Origin: Bacteroidales bacterium
GTDB taxonomy: Bacteria > Bacteroidota > Bacteroidia > Bacteroidales > PWNQ01
DNA: 51,871 bases
Direction of reading: 5' to 3'
Assembly (NCBI GenBank): GCA_021738505.1
Contig: JAIPBW010000016.1
Location: 1 to 51,871 of the forward strand
In this document: piece after piece, positions 36,068 to 46,857 of the stretch
Layout: each line of letters begins with the position of its first letter
How positions within the stretch are numbered: position 1 is the first letter of the stretch
The notes under the pieces: model-generated
The model's database searches: none
Seen by the model: only the letters and a program-made list of their open reading frames with translations
What the model was told of the DNA's origin: nothing
Program-made: the position numbers and the translations under genes

Positions 36068-37435
36068 TTAAAACCAATTGTATGTAAAATCACATTTGCG
36101 AAAGTCTTCATCTTGTATTTTAATGAATGTATCATCCGCCTGTTCATTGACCCATTCTTTAAGGATATCACTTTTCTTCTCTTCCATGGCAGCTGTTTTG
36201 ATGCGGTCATAATCGCGTTCCAGACTAGCCCGGTGAGCTCTTGTTTTTTCCAGAACCTTGACCATACGAATAGCTTTAGTTCCTTTGTCTGTCTCTATTT
36301 GAAAAGGTTCTGAGATATCTCCCTCACTAAGATCCTTTATCTTAAAATACATATTCTTCTTCAACTGATCCGGATTAAACATTGTACTGCCGGTTTGACG
36401 ATTCAACATAATCCCGGCACTGGTTTGTTCATATGTATCCGAATATTTCTTTGCAGCTTGTGGAAAATTTAAACTATCCGTCTTTTGAATAAGTTGTCTT
36501 AAGCTGTCGGCTTTAAATTTAGTGTCCACCAATTTCTCGGCAGAGACTTTTTTACGAAGCAAAATATGTCTTACATTCACATACTGACCTTCGCGATTAA
36601 TAAGCTTGATAATATGAAATCCGGCTTCAGTTTCAATGATAGGTGATATTTCGCCCTTCTCCAGGTCAAAAGCTGCTGCTTCAAACTCCGGGTACATTTC
36701 GCCTCGTGAAAACATCCCGACTTCTCCTCCATTGTCGGCAGAACCCGGATCTTCAGAATATAATCCCGCTAAAACCTTAAATGATGAGCCATCTAATATT
36801 CTTTGACGAAGCCCTCTGAGTTTTTCTTTAATTTTCATTTTATCCTCGTGGCTTACTTCCGGGATCAATGTTATTTCTGCTATTTTGTATTGCTCGGGGA
36901 TCTTAGGCAAAGAATCACGGGGAACACTATTATAGAAGTCTTTTACTTCGGATGGCGTAATTGAAACATCACTGGTTAACTTTTGCTGAACCTGGCTTAC
37001 AAGGAGCTGTTCCCGTATGCTACTGCGCATCTCTTCTTTTAGCTCCACAATACTTTTATTATAATATTCTTCGAGTTTCTTTTCAGACCCGATTTGTCGG
37101 ATAAAATACCGCATCCTGCGATCTAACTCATTATTCACCTGAGAGTCGTCCACGGTAATACTGTCAATCTCGGCTTTGTTCAGCAACATTTTCTGAAATA
37201 ACATCTCTTCAAATATCTGGCAACGCATCCCTTCTTCTTCAGAGTTTCCCTGCATTACATACTGCATATACTGATTTTCAACATCCGAATGAAAGATCAC
37301 ATTATCACCCACTATTGCAATAATTTTATCAATCGTTTTTTTGTCTTTTTCATTCTGGGCGCTGGTTTTCAAACCGGTAAAAATCAGTGAAAACAGCAAA
37401 ATGCTGACTACAAATGGTGTGGTTTTTCTTATCAT
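36068..37435 (-). CDS. SurA-type periplasmic peptidyl-prolyl isomerase
   Basis: Periplasmic chaperone/isomerase of 455 residues for outer-membrane proteins. Signal peptide (MIRKTTPFVVSILLFSLIF, cleavage near SAQ). A SurA N-terminal helix domain (about 35-165, starting IDKIIAIVGDNVIFHSDV) is followed by a parvulin domain (about 175-275, with DNGGEVGMFSRGEMYPEFE and AGFHIIKLIN) and a degenerate second one (about 285-390). A TTG 21 bases upstream (37456) is the longest-frame start; the ATG at 37435 directly precedes the signal peptide. It is eight-plus-twenty bases after the lipoprotein gene and shares its strand. Confidence 0.9.
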   Translation of the reverse strand: MIRKTTPFVVSILLFSLIFTGLKTSAQNEKDKKTIDKIIAIVGDNVIFHSDVENQYMQYVMQGNSEEEGMRCQIFEEMLFQKMLLNKAEIDSITVDDSQVNNELDRRMRYFIRQIGSEKKLEEYYNKSIVELKEEMRSSIREQLLVSQVQQKLTSDVSITPSEVKDFYNSVPRDSLPKIPEQYKIAEITLIPEVSHEDKMKIKEKLRGLRQRILDGSSFKVLAGLYSEDPGSADNGGEVGMFSRGEMYPEFEAAAFDLEKGEISPIIETEAGFHIIKLINREGQYVNVRHILLRKKVSAEKLVDTKFKADSLRQLIQKTDSLNFPQAAKKYSDTYEQTSAGIMLNRQTGSTMFNPDQLKKNMYFKIKDLSEGDISEPFQIETDKGTKAIRMVKVLEKTRAHRASLERDYDRIKTAAMEEKKSDILKEWVNEQADDTFIKIQDEDFRKCDFTYNWF

Positions 37436-37463
37436 ATTTATATTACTTATATCCAATCATTTA

Positions 37464-38327
37464 CTATGATTCGGTGTATCGTTCAATCTTATTTTTTTTC
37501 CTGGCTTCATCAAGCACAGACTCTTTCATCTCACGAACTAACTCCATCTTACGCTTATTAATGATGATATCTCGTATCCGCGATTTTTCAAAAGCCAACG
37601 GAGAAGTGCTTTCTTTTATGCGAAAGCCTTTGATATACAAATAATAATTAAACATGGAATCTTTCTCAACGATATACCGGTTATTTTGCAGATAATTCTC
37701 CTGATTGTAGGTTTCTATTGGGATTTCTTTAAGTAAATCCTTAAAATATAACCATGAATCCTCATCTAAAAAATAATTAACCGCGTAACGTTCGCAATAT
37801 TCTTTTAATTTCTGCTGTTCGTCGGGATTATCGCTCCTCAAGAAAGAAGATAACTGACGTTGATTCGGAGCATCGGAACGAACCTTCACATAAAGAACTC
37901 TTACAATATTGTCTGTAAGCTTAAATTCATCCTTATGGTTTTCATAATACTCTTTGATTTGTTTATCCGAAATAATCGTATCCAGATTCTGACGAACCAA
38001 CTCCGTCTCATATTTATGAATTATCAGTGACCTTCGATACTCCTGCAGTTTTTTCTCCACATCCAACTGGTATTCAGGCAGATTTTCTTCAGCTTTTTGC
38101 AAGACTACCTGCTTTTGAATCCAGTTATCGATGTAATTTTCAGCTGTTTGTATGCTATCCTGCGGATCAGCTGAATTCGAAATCAATCCCTTTAAATCTT
38201 TTTTATACAGATATTTCTCACCTACGCGAGCCAAAGGTTCCTCTTCCTGTGGTCGATTAAAATATTGACATCCCGACAACAAAATTGTGAAAATCAGTAT
38301 TATATAAATGAGTTTTGTTTTCAACAT
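37464..38327 (-). CDS. SurA/PpiD N-domain-like lipoprotein
   Basis: Lipoprotein of 287 residues (lipobox LLSGC, Cys20). The sequence has the helical outline of a SurA/PpiC N-terminal domain (YLYKKDLKGLI, QTAENYIDNWIQKQVVLQKAEE, YRRSLIIHKYETELV, ISDKQIKEYYENHKDEFKL), but no recognisable parvulin motif after it. It therefore looks like a chaperone part without isomerase activity. In the operon it lies between two parvulin-domain proteins, suggesting cooperation in outer-membrane or lipoprotein folding. The exact family name is uncertain. Confidence 0.78.
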   Translation of the reverse strand: MLKTKLIYIILIFTILLSGCQYFNRPQEEEPLARVGEKYLYKKDLKGLISNSADPQDSIQTAENYIDNWIQKQVVLQKAEENLPEYQLDVEKKLQEYRRSLIIHKYETELVRQNLDTIISDKQIKEYYENHKDEFKLTDNIVRVLYVKVRSDAPNQRQLSSFLRSDNPDEQQKLKEYCERYAVNYFLDEDSWLYFKDLLKEIPIETYNQENYLQNNRYIVEKDSMFNYYLYIKGFRIKESTSPLAFEKSRIRDIIINKRKMELVREMKESVLDEARKKNKIERYTES

Positions 38328-38406
38328 CTTCTTTTCTTCCGCAGTTTCACTTTATGTAAACCGTATCTAATTTAAAACGACAATGATAGGTTTACATTGC
38401 AGCATC

Positions 38407-40368
38407 TTATTTAATTTTACTTAATACTTTCTTGTTCACTTTAAAGTCGTATTTTGAGCGAAGCTCTTCAATCCACTGTTGTTCCAGATAATTTTGATAG
38501 TCTGCAATAACAAGACCTCTCACTTCTTTAAGTTTCTTTGGCTCAGGATCAAGCTTTTCGAGCTTATTAATAAAAACAAATTTATTGTTGGTTTCCATTA
38601 TATCTGTAATCCCCTGCTCCCATTTCAGTTCATTGATAATATCGTTTTCACCTTTGGAGAAACGTTTTGTGTCGACCGACAACTGGTACTCATCAACAGC
38701 ATTAACGGAATCGGCAACGGTTTTGGCGGGAATGTTTTGTTTCACAAGCTCCCTGGCCATTTCTGCAGCATCCTTACCGGGTGATTTAAATATAGTAGCA
38801 TGTAACCGTTCTCCCCACATGTATTCTTCTTTATTCTTTTCAAAATACTCCTTCAGTCCGGCGGTATCTTTCATGGCTTTTGACCATACTTTTTCCGTCA
38901 TCAGATTAAAAAGCAGTATCCCATCCCGGTATTCCTTCATTAACCTGCGAAACTTGGGATGCTCTTTTTCAAGCATACTGTTTTTATACTCCATTGTTCG
39001 CTCATCAATGTATTTTTGAAATACATCTTTGGCATAAAGCTGAGGATCTCCTTTGCCGTTTTGCTTTTGATTTTTTATCAAATATTTCGCGAAATCCGTG
39101 GCCGGATACTTTTTATCATCAATTTTAAAGAGAGTTGTTTGCGGAATGTTTTCCATATTGACTTCCCAGTCTCCTGTTAGGATAGAACTATCCACATGAG
39201 CTAAGACATTTTCTTTCACTTTTTGTGAGATATTATATCCATATTCTTTACGGATGTTGGCTGCTGAAATTTTCTCGGCTTTATCTCCCCGCTCACTTTT
39301 CTTGATTTTGGATTTTATCTGCGAGCTTTCTTCTTTGTAGCTTCCGGGTTCCTTTTTATAGATCAGTTTGATCAGATGAGTCCCATACATGGTCTTCACC
39401 GGATCAGAAATATCTCCTTTTTGATCCAGTTTACTAACCTCTTTGATAAAAGAAGGAACCATATTATTGGACGTAAACTCGGGTAAAACGCCACCCTTAT
39501 TTTTTGTTCTGGTATCTCCGGAAAACTTTTTTACGGCCTCTTCAAAGCTTAAATTTCCTTTTTCAATCTCTTGCTTAACGCTGTCCAGTTTTTGATGAGC
39601 AGCCGCAGAGTCCATTTTGTTTTCGGGGATCATTATGTGGGCTACCTTTGCTTTTCCAACAGCGGGGATTTTATCTTTCAGCTGAATAACATGATACCCA
39701 TAACGTGTTCTCACCGGATCAGAGACTTCCCCTTTTTTCAAGTTATAGACAGCATTTTCAAAAGGATAAACCATGTCAAACACCGTAAAATAACCTAAAT
39801 CACCTTTATTTCCCGGAATAGTTCTCCTGCCGCGTTGGCTTTTTCTTGCTGATCGGTCTTCCGATTCTTCCACAGCCACTTTTTCAATAGGCTCTCCATT
39901 TTGGATACGCTGTTTGATTTTCATCGCTTTTTGATAAGCTTTAGCAGTATCCTCAGGCGATGCATCGGGACTCAGTCTTAATAACACATGACTTGCACGT
40001 ACATCATACTTCATTCGCTCATAAGCTTCACGCATCATCTTCTCCTGCACCTCTTTATCAATCAAATAGGGGCGCGCCAACTGTTTCCGGTAGCCTTCCA
40101 ACTCTTCCCGGAAATCTTTCATCGTATCCAGATGCATATCTTCAGCTTGCTTTACTTTAAGCCGAAAATTAATGAACAAATCCAGATAATCTTCTATGGA
40201 TTTTTTATCCATCGAATTTTCCTGTTGATTATTTTTTTTATACACCCGCATAAATTCATCAACAGTAATTTTTTCATCTTCGATTTCCAGCAAGACTTTA
40301 TCCCCTTGCGCCAACACAGATGATGAAAAAAGGGCAATCACAGTAAAAAGCGATAAAATGTACTTCAT
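38407..40368 (-). CDS. periplasmic PpiC/parvulin-domain isomerase, two-domain
   Basis: A 653-residue exported isomerase. The ATG at 40368 gives a signal peptide (MKYILSLFTVIALFSSSVLA); the upstream start at 40437 would put 23 unrelated residues before it. Residues about 25-110 form the helical N-domain, about 120-235 the first parvulin domain (VRASHVLLRLS, GDLGYFTVFDMVYPFE, TRYGYHVIQLKD), and about 235-340 the second (AKVAHIMIPE, NKGGVLPEF, YGTHLIKLIY). The C-terminal 300 residues are helical with no known motif (PpiD-like). It starts the likely operon with the next two proteins and MoxR; guaB is upstream. Confidence 0.88.
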   Translation of the reverse strand: MKYILSLFTVIALFSSSVLAQGDKVLLEIEDEKITVDEFMRVYKKNNQQENSMDKKSIEDYLDLFINFRLKVKQAEDMHLDTMKDFREELEGYRKQLARPYLIDKEVQEKMMREAYERMKYDVRASHVLLRLSPDASPEDTAKAYQKAMKIKQRIQNGEPIEKVAVEESEDRSARKSQRGRRTIPGNKGDLGYFTVFDMVYPFENAVYNLKKGEVSDPVRTRYGYHVIQLKDKIPAVGKAKVAHIMIPENKMDSAAAHQKLDSVKQEIEKGNLSFEEAVKKFSGDTRTKNKGGVLPEFTSNNMVPSFIKEVSKLDQKGDISDPVKTMYGTHLIKLIYKKEPGSYKEESSQIKSKIKKSERGDKAEKISAANIRKEYGYNISQKVKENVLAHVDSSILTGDWEVNMENIPQTTLFKIDDKKYPATDFAKYLIKNQKQNGKGDPQLYAKDVFQKYIDERTMEYKNSMLEKEHPKFRRLMKEYRDGILLFNLMTEKVWSKAMKDTAGLKEYFEKNKEEYMWGERLHATIFKSPGKDAAEMARELVKQNIPAKTVADSVNAVDEYQLSVDTKRFSKGENDIINELKWEQGITDIMETNNKFVFINKLEKLDPEPKKLKEVRGLVIADYQNYLEQQWIEELRSKYDFKVNKKVLSKIK

Positions 40369-40481
40369 AAGTCTAAATTTTATTAATTCGTTGCTTGCTT
40401 GTCCCGCTTCACGGGTTAAAGCATGCATTGCAAACAATGTTTACCAATTTTATATTTCTTATTTTCAGGATATGTCTGTCC

Positions 40482-41966
<1,485 letters not shown>

Positions 41967-42135
41967 TTATATTTTTGTGCAAATTTATGAAAATTACAGG
42001 AGTATGCGCACTCCATTATTCATGAATTACTGCAAAAGCTAAGCGAAGATAATAAAAGAGAATATCTGTTAGAATTATATGATTGTTAATTTATCTTAAA
42101 AGGTGTGAGCAAGGCAATAATTGAATGCCATAAGG

Positions 42136-43485
42136 TTAACGAACAGCTTGTTCTGCCCAATTCGTGATATACTTCAAAAACCCATCAGTAAATTCTTTTG
42201 GTAATTGTTGGTATTCCTGCATGCTACCTGTATCAGCGTGTTGGAACAAATGATTTGCATGCGGGAAAATTTTCAGGGTATAGTTCTCTTTCCCCTGATC
42301 AATCATATCCCGGATCAGGATTTTATTCTGCTGACTATCCACCTGAACATCTTTTTTTCCGAACAATGCTAAAACCGGAATATCAAGAGTTTTCAACTGT
42401 GGAGCGGGATTGTATGAAAGGAAGAATTGAATCCAGGGACTTAAAACGGCTTTCATCTGTTGAGTCATCTGTGCCTGCATCGCAGCGCTATCAATAGTTA
42501 ACTCACCAGATTGTGATAGTTTCTGAAATGATTGTTTTATGATGGATGTATCTGTATTCTCTTTCATCACCTCATCATAAATCTCTTCATTAATATTTTT
42601 ACGCCTGGTTATTTCCTCTTCAGAAAAATCCATGGTTTCCAAAATCCGTTCGGTTTGCCTGAGCAACAAATCTTTTCCGGGAACAGTGGGTGCAGCCATC
42701 AGGATGATAAAACCCACGTTATGATCATCGGCCACCATGGGAGCAATCATTCCTCCTTCGCTATGGCCAAGGATACCAATGTTTTCATTATTGATATTGG
42801 GATGTTGCTTTAAAAATTGAAAAGCAGCTCTGGCATCGTCAGCGAAATCTCGCGTATCGCAATCCTCCGGGTTTCCATAATCCGATCCCCCCGTTCCCCT
42901 GTCATCATAGCGTAATACAGCAAATCCTTTATCAATGAAGGCCGGAGCCATCTCTTTGAATACTTTAAAGCCGAACACATTTTCATCTCTGTCTTGCTGT
43001 CCGCTTCCTGAAATCATTATAACGGCAGGGTGTTTTTTATTTGTGTCGGGCAAACTTAATGTTCCGGCAAGCTTTATTGTATCATTATAAAATTTCACTT
43101 CCCGGTTCACACCGGAATGTGTCATCGCTTCTTTTTGTCTGTACAATTTAAACTTCCCGGAGTATCCCGACTGCAAAAACCTTCCCTGAATGCTGTCATC
43201 ATGGGTGATCTTGCCTTCGAATCGCATATTACTTCTGCCGGAATCCACAAGGAAAAATATGCTGTCGTTTTGTATCTCCTTTCTATTCAATCGCAGTCCG
43301 GAAGCTCCCTGCGCAGGCACATTCATTACGCCATGTTCCTGTTTATCAAAATCGATTTCAAAATGCAGTGAATTGCCTAAGATAAGAATATCACCTTCCC
43401 ATTTATCCTGCACTTGTGCGCTTATATTGCCGGGATTAATAATCACCCACAATAACATCATTAAAAAAACAACCTTTTTTTTCAT
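42136..43485 (-). CDS. secreted alpha/beta hydrolase (esterase/acyl-peptidase-like)
   Basis: Exported serine hydrolase of 449 residues. Signal peptide 1-23 (LMMLLWVIINPGNISAQ). Residues about 30-125 are a beta-rich N-domain of unknown function. The hydrolase domain (about 130-445) has the oxyanion loop SGSGQQDRDE, nucleophile GHSEGG (Ser about 242), acid ALFGKKDVQVD (about 385) and the His in FPHANHLF (about 415). The set of motifs matches the DUF3887/alpha-beta hydrolase group common in Bacteroidota; the substrate is not deducible. Monocistronic. Confidence 0.88.
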   Translation of the reverse strand: MKKKVVFLMMLLWVIINPGNISAQVQDKWEGDILILGNSLHFEIDFDKQEHGVMNVPAQGASGLRLNRKEIQNDSIFFLVDSGRSNMRFEGKITHDDSIQGRFLQSGYSGKFKLYRQKEAMTHSGVNREVKFYNDTIKLAGTLSLPDTNKKHPAVIMISGSGQQDRDENVFGFKVFKEMAPAFIDKGFAVLRYDDRGTGGSDYGNPEDCDTRDFADDARAAFQFLKQHPNINNENIGILGHSEGGMIAPMVADDHNVGFIILMAAPTVPGKDLLLRQTERILETMDFSEEEITRRKNINEEIYDEVMKENTDTSIIKQSFQKLSQSGELTIDSAAMQAQMTQQMKAVLSPWIQFFLSYNPAPQLKTLDIPVLALFGKKDVQVDSQQNKILIRDMIDQGKENYTLKIFPHANHLFQHADTGSMQEYQQLPKEFTDGFLKYITNWAEQAVR

Positions 43486-43539
43486 TTGTATCTTTTTATG
43501 CCATACAATTGTTTATCCTATCTGCCTGATTATCTGTTA

Positions 43540-44151
43540 TCAAACAGGAAACAAAGCCATATCAGAAAAAACAAAATATATGGATAATTTAACAATTAAT
43601 TCAGCCAGAAGAATTGTGATAAAAAACAAAGCAAGCGCTTTTAATCCGCTTGTATGAAACAATGTTTTAAATGCAAAATACCCCCAAATAATCGACCAAA
43701 AGACAAAAACTATCGTCAATATGATCATAATAATAAACCAAACCACATCCATGGCACTTATCTGAACCGGTTCTCCGATATCCAACAACAAATACAAAAT
43801 ATGATCGACCACATTCGTGCCTCCGAATACGAAAGGGAAAAAGACGACAATTAATAAAGGTAATCGCATCAAGAGCGTATATCCGGCTAAATCAATAAAA
43901 CGGAAGGATCTCCCGGTTATCATTAACCCGATAGCTCCATAAGCAATAATCAACGATATCCACGTAAGCAGGTTTTCTTTCAAGAAAAGTACAAAAGAAC
44001 CTTCTTTTCCGAAATGCACATCCATAACGCCATCAAGATGGGTTTTGCTGTAAAAAGATACTGCTGTCATTATCAACAAGCCCGCGATCCCTGCTATTAA
44101 TGCCGGCCAACCGGAAACATACCGAAACGGGTTTATCAACCACTTTTTCAT
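43540..44151 (-). CDS. Yip1-like polytopic membrane protein
   Basis: A 203-residue integral membrane protein with five strong hydrophobic helices (about 15-35, 62-82, 92-112, 133-158, 170-195). The start KKWLINPFRYVSGWPALIAG and helix layout resemble small Yip1/DUF1282-like proteins. No catalytic motif. It follows the alpha/beta hydrolase gene's start by about 55 bases on the same strand, so the two may be co-transcribed. Function unknown. Confidence 0.7.
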   Translation of the reverse strand: MKKWLINPFRYVSGWPALIAGIAGLLIMTAVSFYSKTHLDGVMDVHFGKEGSFVLFLKENLLTWISLIIAYGAIGLMITGRSFRFIDLAGYTLLMRLPLLIVVFFPFVFGGTNVVDHILYLLLDIGEPVQISAMDVVWFIIMIILTIVFVFWSIIWGYFAFKTLFHTSGLKALALFFITILLAELIVKLSIYFVFSDMALFPV

Positions 44152-44206
44152 AATTGTATATTAACTTACTTATTTCAAAAATTTGAGTAATGTTAGACTT
44201 ATCGTT

Positions 44207-44518
44207 TCACTCTTTCTGTGAATTACTACTTTCATCATTCTGTATACTCTCAAACCGGTCTACTTTTTCGATGATTTCATTCAACATATTTCGCACCGTC
44301 GGATAGCTCATACCCAGTTCTTTTGCCATTTTCTTTAATGAGCCGCTGTTTTTCACAAAGCTTATAATAAATTTTTGCGATTCATTATCAAGACGGGCAA
44401 GCAAAGGCAGTTCATAAAGCCCTTCAACATTTGTTTCACAACTATCACAATAAAGTCGTTGCACTTTTAACAAATTGTTGCATCCGGGGCAATATTTCGG
44501 TAGTGTTTTTTGAGCCAT
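44207..44518 (-). CDS. DUF2089-family zinc-ribbon/HTH protein
   Basis: A small protein (103 residues) with two N-terminal CxxC pairs (CPGC and CDSC, about residues 9-30) forming a zinc ribbon, then a helix-turn-helix-like region (FVKNSGSLKKMAKELGMSYPTVRNMLNEIIE, here LGMSYPTVRNMLNEI at about 70-85). This is the DUF2089 pattern; members are thought to be transcription regulators. It is 17 bases after the small membrane protein gene, with which it likely forms one unit and may be functionally linked. Confidence 0.85.
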   Translation of the reverse strand: MAQKTLPKYCPGCNNLLKVQRLYCDSCETNVEGLYELPLLARLDNESQKFIISFVKNSGSLKKMAKELGMSYPTVRNMLNEIIEKVDRFESIQNDESSNSQKE

Positions 44519-44535
44519 CTTTTACTAATTCTTTG

Positions 44536-44745
44536 TCAAAACTTTTTCTCTGTGTTACTTTTGTTATGTCTTGTCCTCAGGTATATAGCCGGTAAAATGC
44601 CTATGGTATTTAACACAGCCAAAACTATATACCATACTTTATTATCTTCCCTTGCTGCGTGATACATACCTATCAGTTTCCAAACCAAATCCCATACAAC
44701 CAGGACAACTAAAAGAAACCAGTTTTCAATTAAAAATTCCTTCAT
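44536..44745 (-). CDS. DUF5652-like small membrane protein
   Basis: A 69-residue membrane protein with two hydrophobic helices (about 9-26 and 39-57) separated by a short polar loop (YHAAREDNKVW), ending in a basic tail. The outline WxxVWKxIGMxxAAR..xxxWxxxLxxxNTIGILPxIYL is that of DUF5652 proteins. It is the first gene of a two-gene unit with the DUF2089 regulator, with a good promoter upstream. A membrane sensor or envelope-stress partner for the regulator is conceivable but unproven. Confidence 0.8.
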   Translation of the reverse strand: MKEFLIENWFLLVVLVVWDLVWKLIGMYHAAREDNKVWYIVLAVLNTIGILPAIYLRTRHNKSNTEKKF

Positions 44746-44772
44746 GACAAAATATTTTTAAGATTTATTTTG

Positions 44773-44803
44773 CAAACATACAACCTTAATTTAACTTTGT
44801 CAA
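44773..44803 (-). promoter_or_regulatory. promoter of the DUF5652-DUF2089 unit
   Basis: On the minus strand TTGAC (TTG at 44803-44801), 20 bases, then TATGTTTG (44780-44773), about 28 bases before the ATG. A good match to the Bacteroidota consensus. Confidence 0.6.
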
Positions 44804-44838
44804 TACCTTTTTTAATTTTATTTATTTTTTATTAAACT

Positions 44839-46800
44839 TTATTCAATATTGTTTTCAGATTTAAAGGTCTCTAAATCGTTTTGAGACTTTTCCCAATTTT
44901 CCATTACCTTTTCCAGTTGGGCTTGTTTGTACTGATATTTCTGGAAATAATCTTGTTGATCAGTGAGTTCTTCCAACCGGGCAGGATCATTCATGATATT
45001 ATCCATTTCCTGAATTTCATTTTCAAGACGTTCAATTTTCTTTTCTGCTTCACTGACCTCTTTTTCAAGCTTTCGTTTTTTTCGGTCCAGCTCTTTTTTC
45101 TTCTCGTAATATTGCTTTCCGGTGTTCTTAGCACTTTTCGCTTTTTGTTGCTTCCTTGCTTGTTGATTCTGAGTTTCCAGTTGCTGAAAAGATTGCATGC
45201 GTCGTTTTTCCAGGAACTGGTTAACATCACCAATATGTTGATGTACATCACCATGTCGAAATTCCAGAACCTTATCCGTAAGGCCCTGTAAAAAATCTCT
45301 GTCGTGCGAGACGACGATAAGCGTCCCGTCAAATCTTAGCAAAGCATTTTTCAGGATATCTTTGGACGTCATATCCAAATGGTTGGTAGGTTCGTCAAGG
45401 ATAAGCAAGTTCACCGGTTCCAACAGCAATTTCGCCAGAGAAAGCCGTGTCTTTTCGCCTCCGGAGAGCACTTTAACTTTCTTTTCCACATCATCTCCAC
45501 TAAACAAAAAAGATCCCAGGATAGCTCTCAGTTTTCCATGGGTCTGACTCCCGGAGACCTCTTCCAGTGTTTCAAATACGGTTAGTTCATGATTTAATCT
45601 TTCCGCTTGATTTTGGGCAAAGTATCCGATTTTTACATTATGCCCGATTTCCATTTTTCCTTTATGATCAAGCCCTTCAGCAATTATTTTGGCCATGGTT
45701 GATTTGCCTTCTCCATTGCGCCCGACAAAAGCCAAAAACTCACCCTTTTGTATTCCAAAATTCACATTAGAAAATACCGTATTCTCACCATAGGATTTCT
45801 CCAATTTTTCTGCTGTCAGAACAACTTTCCCGGATCGTGGCGCCGGCGGGAACTGAAAATGTACCGAAGATTGGTCTTCTTCATCCACTTCGATTTTCTC
45901 CATTTTCTCCAGCATCTTTATTCGCGACTGCACCTGTCGTGCTTTAGTTGCCTTATAACGAAACCGTTCCACAAACTTTTCCGTTTCCGCAATAGCTTTC
46001 TGTTGGTTATCCCTGGCTGCTTTTTGTTGCTCTTTGCGTATTGCGCGTTGATTTACGTATTCCGAATAAGAAACCGGGTAATCATAAATCTTTCCCAGGG
46101 AAATTTCTATTGTTCGTTTTGTGACAGAGTCCAGAAACCTTCTGTCGTGCGAGACTAAAAGAATGGCTCCCGGATATTCGATCAAAAAATCTTCAAGCCA
46201 TTGAATCGATTCAATATCCAGATGATTGGTAGGCTCATCCAGCAATAACAAATCCGGTTTTTTCAGCAATATCTTAGCTAACTCCACACGCATCTGCCAG
46301 CCACCGGAAAATTCACTTAAAGAACGGTTTAAATCCGAACGCTCAAAACCCAACCCCATAAGCACACGTTCTGCTTCTGCCTCACGGGTTTCCCCTCCTA
46401 CCATCATATAGCGATCATTGAGTTCTTTCAACTGATCGAGCAGCTGAAAATACGACTCGCTTTCATAGTCCGTGCGCGTAGAAATTTCCTCGTTCAGCCG
46501 GTTAATTTCTTCTTCCATTTTTATGATCTCATCGAACGCTTTCATCGCTTCATCTAAAATCGTTTCCGTTGAAGTGATCAGCTTTTCCTGTGGAAGATAA
46601 CCGATGGTCTTTTCTTTGGGAAGTACTATTTCACCGCTTGTAGGTGGCATCTCTCCGGCCATTATACGCATCAGGGTGGTTTTCCCCGCACCGTTTTTTC
46701 CGGTCAAACCAATACGGTCTTTTTCGGTAATCAGAAAAGAAATTTCATCAAAAATAAATTCGCCCGTAAAATGTACGGACAGTCTATTGACAGAAAACAT
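44839..46800 (-). CDS. ABC-F family ATPase
   Basis: Cytoplasmic ABC-F protein of 653 residues with two ATPase cassettes and no membrane domain. Walker A motifs are GLTGKNGAGKTT (about 32-43) and GRNGEGKST (about 355-363); signatures are LSEFSGGWQMRVELA and LSGGEKTRLSLA; Walker B motifs LLLDEPTNHLD and LLILDEPTNHLD. The C-terminal about 110 residues form a charged coiled coil (Uup/YfmR type). ABC-F proteins act on ribosomes as translation or resistance factors. It comes 57 bases after holB on the same strand. Confidence 0.93.
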   Translation of the reverse strand: MFSVNRLSVHFTGEFIFDEISFLITEKDRIGLTGKNGAGKTTLMRIMAGEMPPTSGEIVLPKEKTIGYLPQEKLITSTETILDEAMKAFDEIIKMEEEINRLNEEISTRTDYESESYFQLLDQLKELNDRYMMVGGETREAEAERVLMGLGFERSDLNRSLSEFSGGWQMRVELAKILLKKPDLLLLDEPTNHLDIESIQWLEDFLIEYPGAILLVSHDRRFLDSVTKRTIEISLGKIYDYPVSYSEYVNQRAIRKEQQKAARDNQQKAIAETEKFVERFRYKATKARQVQSRIKMLEKMEKIEVDEEDQSSVHFQFPPAPRSGKVVLTAEKLEKSYGENTVFSNVNFGIQKGEFLAFVGRNGEGKSTMAKIIAEGLDHKGKMEIGHNVKIGYFAQNQAERLNHELTVFETLEEVSGSQTHGKLRAILGSFLFSGDDVEKKVKVLSGGEKTRLSLAKLLLEPVNLLILDEPTNHLDMTSKDILKNALLRFDGTLIVVSHDRDFLQGLTDKVLEFRHGDVHQHIGDVNQFLEKRRMQSFQQLETQNQQARKQQKAKSAKNTGKQYYEKKKELDRKKRKLEKEVSEAEKKIERLENEIQEMDNIMNDPARLEELTDQQDYFQKYQYKQAQLEKVMENWEKSQNDLETFKSENNIE

Positions 46801-46857
46801 ATATTCAGCTATTACAAATTAAATTAAGCCTATCAACCCCGATAAAGGGACAGGCGT

